A stretch of DNA of 64,000 nt, taken from CAWGMT01 sp963823675 (GTDB lineage: Bacteria; Planctomycetota; Planctomycetia; Isosphaerales; Isosphaeraceae). Below, piece after piece: positions 52,584-60,730 of the stretch (position 1 is its first letter; each line of letters opens with the position of its first letter). The notes under the pieces are model-generated. The model saw only the letters and a program-made list of their open reading frames with translations. It ran no database searches and was not told the DNA's origin. The stretch spans positions 179,517 to 243,516 of the forward strand of contig CAWGMT010000026.1 in assembly GCA_963823675.1 (NCBI GenBank), given 5' to 3'. The position numbers and the translations under genes were made by a program.

Positions 52584-54740
52584 TCATTGGTTGCCTCGCT
52601 CCCTGGCGGTGGGCCTGATACTGGCGCGGGCTGCTACGTACTGGCGACGGATCATCTGTGGAAACAGGGAACTCGGAAGGTGGCGATATGCGAGAGCGGA
52701 CTGGGGACTCCGGTCTTTGCGCCCAGGCCTCGCGGCAAGCGCGGCAATCCGGACCACGGACCATGCCGGCGAGCCCGCGCTTGCGGTCAGGCCCTGGCCC
52801 TCGTCGTCGCCGGCGGCCGCGGTTGAGATCGACGCCAGGGCCGCGTCGACCGTCACAGTCCGGACCGAGACCGAGCCGTTGACCAGGACCGGTTGTGGAT
52901 CGCTGGCGGAAACGACGGCGGGCACGGGCGCCGTGACCGCGATGCTTTTCGGCTGGGCGATCGGCCCCAGATCGGCCGCCGTCGGCGCCCGCCGGACTCC
53001 GGTCCCGATCGTGATATCCATGAGATCGCCGGCCTGGGCATTGTCGGACAGGCCGATCACGTGGCCCAGCTCGTGCTCGAGCACCGTCAAGAGATCGACC
53101 TCGCCCGCCGCCGGGCTGCCAGGCTCCGCGAGTTCTTCGCCTGCCGGCCCGATCAGGCCGAACGCTCGACTCGAGCCGGCGCTCGCATTCACGTACCAGT
53201 TGTTGCCCGCGGCGGTTTGGTTGATCGTGATCACATCGCCCGCTTCCAGACCCAGGATGCTCGTGCCCAGGTTTCCGACCTGGACCTGCACGCTTTCGAG
53301 CCGCCGCACGTCGGCCGGATCAAGGCCCGCCGATTGCCAGGCGGCGATCGCCTCGGACAGCAGAGCCTGTACCTGCGCTTGCGTGACCGCCGTTGTCACT
53401 GCGCCGGGCCGACCCGCTGGGCCCACGAACAACTGGAACTGTGGGAATTTCCCGGGGGGCGTCGCACCGACTGCGTGGCCGTTGGCACCGACCGTCTCGG
53501 TGAGGTCCTTGCTGTTGACGGCCCCGTCGCCATTGACATCCGCATTCAGCAGCGAGCCCGATTGCCCTTCGGCGTGGTAGACGGTGTAGGCATCCGTGCC
53601 GGCCGTCGTGTAGGGGCCGGTCACCACGCCATCGCCATTGGTATCCCCCAGCAACCGGAAGAACGATACCCAGAAGACCTGCCCCTTACTCGGATTGCCG
53701 TTGGGATCGATCCCCAGCGCGTACCAGCCATCGCCGAACGAGCTGGTCGGACTGCCCGTCCCCGACACGCCGGTCTCGGTCAGCAAGCTGGTGATGCCAT
53801 TCGCCCCGAAATTGATCGAGAGATCGTTGCCGGTCAGGGCCAGCGACGCGGTGGTTCCGGCGTTGAAAAGGTTGACACTGCCCTGGGGCGCGCTGCTCGA
53901 TGTGAGGTTCTCGCCGTACCACACGAGCTCCACGAACGAGTTGCGACTGCTGCCGGTAAGCCCCGCTGCCAGACTCTTAAGGGCCGGGCTCGTCGCGAGG
54001 CTCTGGTTGAAATCGACGTCGAGATACTGGATGAACGATCGCTCCGCGATATTCTTCTCGACCACGAGATTCTGAATGCCCAGCGCGGCGGTATACGTGA
54101 CGTTGCTGAATGTCACGTCGGGCGCGGCCGGCCCTGCCTGCGGAGCGTACTGCTTCAGTTGCTCGTCATCGACGCCGACGCTGTAGAAACTGTACGTGTG
54201 CGACAGGCCGTCGGCCAGGGCGCTGTAAGTGATCGAACCGCTGTACACGCCGCTGCCATTTGGCGTGCCTCCGGTGGGCTGGCCAATCAGCACGGGTGCG
54301 CCGCCATCGACCTGAACGTAGATATTCACCAGGGCGATTGAGCCCGCGGGAGTGCCGGTGTTCGCGTCCGGGTCGGCCCCGGCCCAGTTGATCGTGAAGA
54401 CGCCGTTGTTGTACGACGACGGAGTCAGGCCGCTGAACTCGGACGATGGGAACGGGTTCCATGAGTACGACGGATTGGTCGCCAGGATGTGCGTCACGGG
54501 CGGATTCAGGTCCGGCACGCTGGTGGTCGCTTCGCTCGTGCCGTTGCTCTTGTTCTCGGTGTTGCCCGCGGCGTCATGGGCGACGCTGTGGAAGGCATAG
54601 AGATTGCGGTCCTGCCCGACGAAGGTGAAGGCCACGGTGCCGGATGTGGTGGGACTGGTAAGAGCTTGGGTTTGGTACAGGCTGAATGGCCCGTTATTGA
54701 CCGAGTCGTACAAATCCACCGACGATACTCCGGATGCCGG
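52584..54740 (-). CDS. Giant RHS/repeat exoprotein, C-terminal part: dockerin-like repeats and HExxHxxGxxD metallopeptidase
   Basis: Last in-frame stretch (~710 residues) of a gene that seems to extend past base 64000. It continues the Fn3/Ig-like region (TYSFYSVGVDDEQLKQYAPQ), then has two calcium-binding dockerin/EF-hand-like loops (GDTNGDGVVTGPYT and ADVNGDGAVNSKDLTETVG), then a matrixin/snapalysin-like peptidase: LLTVLEHELGHVIGLSDNAQ with HELGHVIGLSD (His, Glu, His, then Asp as third ligand) and AGDLMDITIG. The earlier Gln-rich segment (TQAQVQALLSEAIAAWQSAG) is a usual matrixin precursor to the active site. The final ~60 residues derive from dispersed repeat B. Confidence 0.75.
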   Translation of the reverse strand, partial: PASGVSSVDLYDSVNNGPFSLYQTQALTSPTTSGTVAFTFVGQDRNLYAFHSVAHDAAGNTENKSNGTSEATTSVPDLNPPVTHILATNPSYSWNPFPSSEFSGLTPSSYNNGVFTINWAGADPDANTGTPAGSIALVNIYVQVDGGAPVLIGQPTGGTPNGSGVYSGSITYSALADGLSHTYSFYSVGVDDEQLKQYAPQAGPAAPDVTFSNVTYTAALGIQNLVVEKNIAERSFIQYLDVDFNQSLATSPALKSLAAGLTGSSRNSFVELVWYGENLTSSSAPQGSVNLFNAGTTASLALTGNDLSINFGANGITSLLTETGVSGTGSPTSSFGDGWYALGIDPNGNPSKGQVFWVSFFRLLGDTNGDGVVTGPYTTAGTDAYTVYHAEGQSGSLLNADVNGDGAVNSKDLTETVGANGHAVGATPPGKFPQFQLFVGPAGRPGAVTTAVTQAQVQALLSEAIAAWQSAGLDPADVRRLESVQVQVGNLGTSILGLEAGDVITINQTAAGNNWYVNASAGSSRAFGLIGPAGEELAEPGSPAAGEVDLLTVLEHELGHVIGLSDNAQAGDLMDITIGTGVRRAPTAADLGPIAQPKSIAVTAPVPAVVSASDPQPVLVNGSVSVRTVTVDAALASISTAAAGDDEGQGLTASAGSPAWSVVRIAALAARPGRKDRSPQSALAYRHLPSSLFPQMIRRQYVAARASIRPTARERGNQ
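52662..52776. repeat. Dispersed 115-bp repeat, copy B (other copy at 47906-48020)
   Basis: Same length and orientation as copy A, nine mismatches, no gaps. Here the repeat coincides with the 3' end of the giant gene's last frame, so the final ~60 residues of that protein are encoded by it (GSPAWSVVRIAALAARPG and following). This implies the repeat has replaced or been appended to the original end of the gene. hicBA follows downstream. Confidence 0.75.
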
Positions 54741-55740
54741 CGCGCCCCGGAACCGGCCGGGTCGCTGTAGGCGACCGAAACCGTGAAGGTATCGCTGCTC
54801 TGCGACGAGCCGAGCGAGTTGACGACGTGGCTCGTGGGAGGGGTAAGGTCCACGAGGACTGTAAAGAACGCATCGGCATACGTGCCGTCGAGCGAGGCCC
54901 GCGCGCGGAGGACGTGACTGCCTTCCGCGAGGTTCAGGGCCAGGCTGAACGAGGTCCCCGTCACCGTAGCGTTGCGCAGGTCGGTGTTGGTGCTCGTATC
55001 GAACACATCCACCGTCATGCCGGCCGCGGAGAGGCTGCCGGTGAAGGTAACCGCGCCCGTGTCGGTAAGGCCGGCGGAGATGCCGGTGTTCGGACTGATT
55101 GCGAGGTTCGTGGCAGGAGCCATCGGCTGATTGACGGTGAGAGTGCCCATGGTCTCCGCGGCCGCAACGGTCGCGGCGTAGTTGGCGTCGCCCATGTACT
55201 GCGCCGCGACCGCGTAGCTGCCCGCCGGCTCGGTGATCGCAAGCTGCGCCGTGCCGCTGCTGAGGGCCACCGGGCTGCCGTAAGCCGCGCCGTTGACCAG
55301 GAACTGCACCGCACCGTCTGGCGGCGCGCCGCTGGCGGACGAGACGGTGGCCGTGAAGGGGGCCGACTGGCCGAAGCCGACGGACGCCGTACCCGGCGTG
55401 ACGGTCGTCGTGGTCGGGGCCTGAAGGACCTGGACGGTTTGCTGGGCCGAGGCGGGCGTGGGCTGGACGTTGCCGACGTTGTCGGTGGCGACGCTGTAGA
55501 ACGCGTACGTGTGGCCGGGCTGGCCGGTGAAAGTGGCCGAGGTGTCCGTGGTGTCGGACTGCCAGAGCGAGTACGGCCCGCCGTCTTCGGAGTCATAGAT
55601 GTTGTAAAACGCGATGCCCGAGCCGCCAGGGTCGTCCTGGCCGGACCAGGTGACGGTGAAGCTGCTCGACGTCTCGGTGCGAGGCAACGGGCCGACGCTG
55701 CTGGTCGGCGGGACGGAGTCGATCGTGTTGAGATCGGCGC
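54740..55740 (-). CDS. Giant RHS/repeat exoprotein, Ig-like / Fn3-like module
   Basis: Part of the same long minus-strand gene, in a frame open from about 55740 to 54740. It contains Fn3-like units (SSSFTVTWSGQDDPGGSGIA, FYNIYDSEDGGPYSLWQSDT), then Ig-like repeats of the Big_3_5 type (TTVTPGTASVGFGQSAPFTA, TVSSASGAPPDGAVQFLVNG, then GDANYAATVAAAETMGTLTV), then a further sandwich domain (TGAVTFTGSLSAAGMTVDVF). These are spacer and adhesion modules of cell-surface proteins. Frame changes near 54740 (YSDPAGSG to VDLYDSVNNGPFS) and near 55740 join it to neighbours. Confidence 0.7.
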
Positions 55741-56360
55741 GGTGGCCAGCGAGCTCTGGTCGGGGAGTCCGAGGTCGAACACCACCGTGGCCTGGGCGTT
55801 GATCACCGTGCCGGTTGGATCCGTCGCCTTGGGCCGCACCATGTAGTTGACGAACGCTTCGCCTTCGGGCGGATTCACATCCGGCGGCAGGAAGCCCGTG
55901 AGAATATCCGACGGCAGGTCCAGTGTGCTGGGATCGATCGAGGTAAAAGTCCAGGTCACGACGCCCGTGCTCAGGTTGAGGCCGGCCGAGACGTCGACGA
56001 AAATGCCCAACGTGGAACGGAGGTCGAGGTGCGTGCTGTAGGAGCTCAGGCCGGGCGGCACGACGACCTCGATGTCGCCGAAGCCGAAATCGCCGAGCTG
56101 GAAGGTGCTCCAGTCGAGGTTGGGATCGAGGGTTTCGGTGACCTGGACGACCTGGGCGGGGGCCGTGGCGCTGGGCTCGTTCTGAAACTGGATCGTGTAG
56201 GGATACGCCTGGTTGGTGGGCACGAAACCGGCTGAGCCGTAGCCGCCCGGGCCGGTGATGTCGTTGGGGTCGCCGGGGGTGCGTTGTTCGGTGAACCATT
56301 CATACGCCAAATGAAGGAGATCGGCTATCTCGACGCGCATTTCCGATCGGTGGAACGAAC
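55730..56360 (-). CDS. Giant RHS/repeat exoprotein, DUF11-like (DUF7619-type) module
   Basis: A single frame reads RTPGDPNDITGPGGYGSAGF, then FVPTNQAYPYTIQFQNEPSA, VVQVTETLDPNLDWSTFQLG, then EAFVNYMVRPKATDPTGTVI and NAQATVVFD. This is a familiar module of large planctomycete and proteobacterial exoproteins with conserved N-P-N and T-E-T-L-D-x-N-L-D stretches. It follows the RHS core by a frame change near 56350 (IVKEFVP to RSEMRVEIADLLHLAYEW), so the RHS core is not at the end of the protein. The exact function is unknown. Confidence 0.65.
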
Positions 56361-57101
56361 TCTTTGACGATGTGGATCGCGATCTCCTCTGGGATGTGGA
56401 GGAACACTTCGAAGTCGAGATCCAGCATCTCAATATCGGTCTCCGTCTTTTTGATCTCTGCGTTAGTCTGCTGGATCCTCGCTTGGATCTGCATATACTG
56501 CCCGCGTGCTTGAATAAACTCGCGATCGAGGTTATCAATTTGCTGTTCGGCGTATGTTTTATCGAGGCCGGCCGGATCGACGTATGCTACTGGGTTATTG
56601 CCGGCGTAGTCGTACAGGCTGACGGTGCTGATCGCACTGAGCGGATCTGGTTGAATGAATGCCCCTGCAACCGTGGAGTAGGTTCTCGCCCCCATGAGCT
56701 CAAGCCCGTTCGCCGACAGCCGGACACCCCATTCTCCGATGAAGGTGAAAGGATTTTGAATTGTCGTTTTGGCTGAAAGTTGCTCGCCAAACGGAGCGTA
56801 GCTGTAAGTGTTGGCATAAGTTCCGCGGCGCGGTCAGTGCGAGCGTTGAGCCCGCCGCATTGAAGTCGTAGTACTCAGCCGCCCCGCTTGCGTCCACGCG
56901 ACTTGTCAGGCCTAACCCGTTGGTGTAATGAGCAATCAGGTTGCCAGAGCCATCGAACTCGCCCACAACGTTTCCTAATCCCGTCGGATCAACCAGATAC
57001 TGGGTCAGTTGACCGTTGCTGGCAGTCGCCACCAGATTGCCCAGCGGGTCATACTGATAGGTCGAAGTTCCACTCGGCGTTACCGCGGCAGTCAGTTGGT
57101 T
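56300..57101 (-). CDS. Giant RHS/repeat exoprotein, RHS core and short following segment
   Basis: Reading in two frames (change near 56828) recovers the end of the RHS barrel: TQYLVDPTGLGNVVGEFDGS, GSTLALTAP, NTYSYAPFGEQLSAKTTIQN, then PFTFIGEWGVRLSANGLELM, GARTYSTVAGAFIQPDPL, and LYDYAGNNPVAYVDPAGL. The last block is the RHS-associated core that in toxin RHS proteins is cleaved before a variable tip. Here an ~85-residue coiled-coil-like stretch follows (EQQIDNLDREFIQARGQYMQ, ARIQQTNAEIKKTETDIEML). No toxin fold is recognisable, and other modules continue after it. Confidence 0.72.
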
Positions 57102-57884
57102 CTAGATCGCTGTACGTGTAGGTGTCGTGGTGCCGCCGGTAATCTGCTCGATCAGGTTGCCGTTGGCATCCCATTGATAATTCGTCGTGATGCCGCCGGT
57201 CGTTGAGCTTGTGTACTCGTTGACGTTGTTGGTTACATAGGTCGTGGTCACGCCGTTGACGGTCTCCGAGATCCGATTTCCCGCCGGTTCGTAGGCATAC
57301 TGAAGGTCCTGAGCCGTGAGCCCATCGGGGTCAGAGACATTGGGCAGGAACACTGCGTGAATCAACTGACTGTCGGCGTCGTAGGAGTAAGTCCACTCGC
57401 CGTCCTGGTTGGTGTCCGTCAACATATTCCCTAGCTCGTCATAGGTATAATCATCGAAGGAGTTGACCGTGAAGTGATCGGGCGCGGAATTCGTGATCGA
57501 GAGGACCTCGCCATCGGCATCGTAGGCGTAGACCGTGCGCGTGCCGTTTCCCATGTCCTTCTGAATCAATCGGCCGGTTGCGTCATAGGTGTAGGCAACG
57601 ATCAGGTTGCCGCTCCCGTCGGTCAATTCGGCCAATCGGCCGGCCGCGTCATAGTTGTAATTGACGGTGAATCCGGTCTGATCGACCATCTGGGTCCTGC
57701 GCCCGCCCGGCGCGTAAGTGAAGCTCAACGAGAGCCCGCTGGGGTACGAGATCTGGGTGAGGTCGCCGGCCGAGTCATACTGCATCGTGATCGTGCCGCT
57801 GGCATCGGTGGCCGTCAGCATGTTGCCCTCGGCGTCGTAGGTGAAAGTCTCCTCCGTGCCGTCGGCGAAGGTTTCCTGCGTCAC
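57102..57884 (-). CDS. Giant RHS/repeat exoprotein, RHS repeat segment
   Basis: 260 residues of YD/RHS repeats in one frame: TFTYDAEGNMLTATDASGTI, QYDSAGDLTQISYPSGLSLS, NYNYDAAGRLAELTDGSGNL, AYTYDATGRLIQKDMGNGT, YTYDELGNMLTDTNQDGEWT and SYDADSQLIHA. These repeats build the barrel-like shell of RHS and YD proteins. The segment joins the upstream one near 57890 (DPIDYTYN to LVTQETFADGTEE) and the RHS core near 57100 (TGGTTTPT onward), both by single-base changes. Confidence 0.78.
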   Translation of the reverse strand: MTQETFADGTEETFTYDAEGNMLTATDASGTITMQYDSAGDLTQISYPSGLSLSFTYAPGGRRTQMVDQTGFTVNYNYDAAGRLAELTDGSGNLIVAYTYDATGRLIQKDMGNGTRTVYAYDADGEVLSITNSAPDHFTVNSFDDYTYDELGNMLTDTNQDGEWTYSYDADSQLIHAVFLPNVSDPDGLTAQDLQYAYEPAGNRISETVNGVTTTYVTNNVNEYTSSTTGGITTNYQWDANGNLIEQITGGTTTPTRTAI

Positions 57885-59161
57885 GAGCCCCGGGAGTTGT
57901 AGGTATAGTCGATCGGGTCTCCGTTCTGGTCGATCGTTTCGGTCAGATTGCCCAGCGGGTCGTAGGTGAATTGCTGGACGGTGCTATCCGGGTAGGTGAT
58001 ATCCAGCAGGTTGCCCTGGCTGTCATAGCTGTAGTTGGTCGTGTTGCCGTCGGCATCCGTGAGGCTGGTCAGGCGATTGAAGGTCGGGTCATAAGTGAAG
58101 TTCACCGTATTGCCGAGGGGATCGATTTCGTGAATCACGTTGCCCTCGGCGTCGTATTTGTAGGTTGTGGTGAGGCCGGTCGGGGCCACGACCTGGACGA
58201 GGTTGAAATTCGCGTCGTAGCTGAAGTCGGTGACCCGGCCTAGCGGATCAATGACCTGGGCGGTCTCCCCCGCTTCGTTGAGGAGCACCGTCGTCGAAGC
58301 GCCCGTCGCGTCGATCTCGCGATAGCCGCCGGGGCCGATGTCGTACGCATAGGTGATGGCGTCCGCGCCGCCGTCCTGTTGCTGGCCGATCAGCCGCCCC
58401 TGCGAGTCGTAGGTGAAGTAGAGGTGGGTACCGTCGGGGTTCGTGATGGATACGCGTGCAGGGTTTCGATGTTGCTGCCCGTGTCGTACGTATAGCTGGT
58501 CGTCCCGTCCGGCCCCGTGACGCTCAGCAGCTCTTCGTTCGAGAGGTCGTACGAGTAAGTCGTCGCCTGGCCGGCTGCATCGGTGAGCTGGCTGATCAGG
58601 CCCTGGGCGTTGTAGGCGAAGGTAAAGCTCTGGCCGTCCGAGTCGGTCAACTGGGTGAGCTCGTCGTTGTTGTAGGTCGCGGTGATGCGATTGCCGTTCG
58701 TATCTTGCTCGTAACTCAACTGGCCGTCGGGCTGGAAGGAAAACATCAATCGTGCCATCGTTGTCGCGGAGGGTGTATGCGCCGTTTTGCAGCGATAAAG
58801 TGTTGTAGACCCCCGCGGCAGCCTGGTAGCTACCGTCCGGTTCGAGCGTGAAGAATTGTAGGCTTCCTGCCCCCTGAATCGTGACGTTTCCCGATTCATC
58901 CGCCGTCGCCGTCATGTCCCACGTGTCGGCCCAGCCCCGGCCGAACGGGCCAAGCTGGTAGCGGCCGGCGATCGACTGAACGAACACGCGGCCGAACGTC
59001 AGCGGTAAGCCCGGCGCCCGGCAGCGGCTCGCGTCGGTGACGCTGGCCAGCGTGGGCATCGGCAACGAATCTTCATCCTGTTCCAGCTCGAAGGCGAGCA
59101 ACTGGGACGGATCGGGCGTGGGTTCTCCTATTGCACTGAGATAATTGGCGTCGTCCTGCAT
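57881..59161 (-). CDS. Giant RHS/repeat exoprotein, RHS N-terminal segment
   Basis: Starts with a DUF6531-like RHS entry domain (LPLTFGRVFVQSIAGRYQLG, then PFGRGWADTWDMTATADESG and SLQFFTLEPDGSYQAAAGVY). The frame is lost between about 58745 and 58455, where another frame supplies the missing repeats (NRITATYNNDELTQLTDSDG, TFAYNAQGLISQLTDAAGQA, YSYDLSNEELLSVTGPDGTT). It then returns with DGTHLYFTYDSQGRLIGQQQ and continues through FSYDANFNLVQVVAPTGLT, YKYDAEGNVIHEIDPLGNTV and TYDPLGNLTETIDQNGDPID. It is a normal RHS array disrupted by two near-compensating single-base changes. Confidence 0.75.
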   Translation of the reverse strand: MQDDANYLSAIGEPTPDPSQLLAFELEQDEDSLPMPTLASVTDASRCRAPGLPLTFGRVFVQSIAGRYQLGPFGRGWADTWDMTATADESGNVTIQGAGSLQFFTLEPDGSYQAAAGVYNTLSLQNGAYTLRDNDGTIDVFLPARRPVELRARYERQSHHRDLQQRRAHPVDRLGRPELYLRLQRPGPDQPAHRCSRPGDDLLVRPLERRAAERHGAGRDDQLYVRHGQQHRNPARVSITNPDGTHLYFTYDSQGRLIGQQQDGGADAITYAYDIGPGGYREIDATGASTTVLLNEAGETAQVIDPLGRVTDFSYDANFNLVQVVAPTGLTTTYKYDAEGNVIHEIDPLGNTVNFTYDPTFNRLTSLTDADGNTTNYSYDSQGNLLDITYPDSTVQQFTYDPLGNLTETIDQNGDPIDYTYNSRGS

Positions 59162-59918
59162 GACCTGCTGGAGCTGGCCGTACGTATCGCCGACCTGGGA
59201 AACGAAATTGGCGAAGATCGCGTTCCAGGCATCGGCTGGAATCGAGCTCGGCCGGAGGCTGGCTTCCTGGGAGCTCCAGTCGATCGGCGTGTCGGCCTGC
59301 GGAGGTACCAGAAGACTCGAAATCTGCTCGTGATGTGGCGCCGAACGTTAATGGCTCGAAAGGTATCGTGTAAAACCCGTCAAAGCCGGGGGAATCGTGC
59401 CGTTTTGCCCGTCGGGGCCGGCAGCAACGAACGTTACCGATGGTGAGCCCATGGGTTGATAGGGAACGATGACGAAGCCGCCGCCACCGCCGCCACCCCC
59501 ACCGCCGGAATATGGTATTGGCGGCGGTGAGGGCAGATTCACCCCGGGTATCGGCGTTCCCAGGAGTGCGTTTTTCTGCGCCTCGATGGTGACCTCTCGG
59601 CGCCGGCACGCTGGTGCCGCCGGTGTTCTTCTGTACTCGAAAGTGATGTAGGTACCAGGCTGGTGGGGTCGAATCACGCCCGGACCATATATGTTGTATG
59701 TGATCTGGCCCTGGGAACTCGCCGTCACGGGCGAGGCCGCTCGGCAACTCGCTCGTCGAAGTACCGTCGGTCACACGGACGTCATACGTGCCGGGCTCAA
59801 GCCCGGTGAGGTCGAAGGTCGCTAACAGTCCGGGCGGAAGGACGAGCGGCGACTCCATCAAAGTCGTATTGATGAGATCGACCCTGATCGCGGTCCGTTC
59901 GGTTCCGTCCGGGCCCAC
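59162..59918 (-). CDS. Giant RHS/repeat exoprotein, IPT-like part and Gly-rich linker
   Basis: The upstream part reads TTLMESPLVLPPGLLATFDL then TGLEPGTYDVRVTDGTSTSE, the end of an IPT/TIG-like fold that begins around 60000 (APNQGSNSGQNTVTVSGSGF). The frame changes near 59730 into a second part, EVTIEAQKNALLGTPIPGVN, a run of ten glycines near 59500, and FVIVPYQPMGSPSVTFVAAG, GFTRYLS. A further change leads via WNAIFANFVSQVGDTYGQLQ to QVMQDDANYLSAIGEPTPD at the RHS start. The poly-Gly tract may be a flexible linker. These are structural modules; three frames are used in 750 bases. Confidence 0.6.
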
Positions 59919-60730
59919 GAGGCTGACGATCGTATTCGGTGTAAAAGCCGGACCCTGACACCGTCACTGTGTTCTGCCCGCTGTTGCTCCCCTGGTTGGG
60001 CGCGATGGCGAGAACTTGCAAGCCCAGCTCGTTGACGGTGATCGAGAACGGCTGGCCCTGTTCCTGACCCTGCGCGGCTCTGGACCAGAATGTAGTACTC
60101 GCCGCCGGCATGAGTGCCGGTCAAAATCATCTGCTGCGTTTGCGTCGTCGAGTTGAAGGCGAGCTGGTCGTAGGTCCCCTCGTCGGGAACGCTCTGGAAT
60201 TGTTCGTAGAGGGCACCTCCCGCCGCTGCCGAGAAGCCGGCCGTAATCTTCGCCACGGGCCCCGCGGGGAGGTTGACGCTGAAGTACTCGTCCTGGCCGT
60301 TGGCGATCGTGCCCGAGAACGTGACGCCGGGTGTGAGCGTCGGAACCTCGACCGCGATCGGCGTGCTGGCCACGACGCTGTTATTGGCCCGGTTCACGTC
60401 GGGCACGAACCCTTCGCTGTCAGCCAGGACAATCACGTGGTAACTTCCCGGTACAATTCCCGGCAGCGGAGCGGTGAGCGTCCCGGAGTAACTCGCGTGG
60501 GCGCCGACCACGCCTGAGTGCTGGGATGCGCCCGATCAAGAGGGCGAATGGATCGAGCGTCGTGCCCAACGTCAAGTAAACCGAGTTCACCCAGGAGCTC
60601 GCAAACGTGGGGTTGGCCGCGTTGTTGGTGACTGTGTAGCTGATGGTCACGTCTTGACCGGCGACGCCGCTGGCCGGGATGGTGATATTTCCCATCGCCA
60701 GATCGGCGGCGTTGATCAGGGAGTCAACAA
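59858..60730 (-). CDS. Giant RHS/repeat exoprotein, CARDB and PPC modules
   Basis: In the upper part a CARDB-like domain reads MGNITIPASGVAGQDVTISY, TVTNNAANPTFASSWVNSVY. Near 60530 the frame shifts and continues GAHASYSGTLTAPLPGIVPG, SYHVIVLADSEGFVPDVNRA, NNSVVASTPIAVEVPTLTPG, finishing that domain. A pre-peptidase C-terminal (PPC) sandwich then follows: VTFSGTIANGQDEYFSVNLP, AGPVAKITAGFSAAAGGALY and THAGGEYYILVQSRAG. CARDB and PPC modules are typical of large secreted proteins in planctomycetes. Near 60740 a change (VGSA to VVVDSLINAADLAMG) joins the repeat region. Confidence 0.7.

Noticed and set aside
59480..59515. Run of CCGCCACC-type triplets as a possible microsatellite or CRISPR-like repeat
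   Set aside because: It encodes ten consecutive glycines within the giant protein's linker; no spacer structure.
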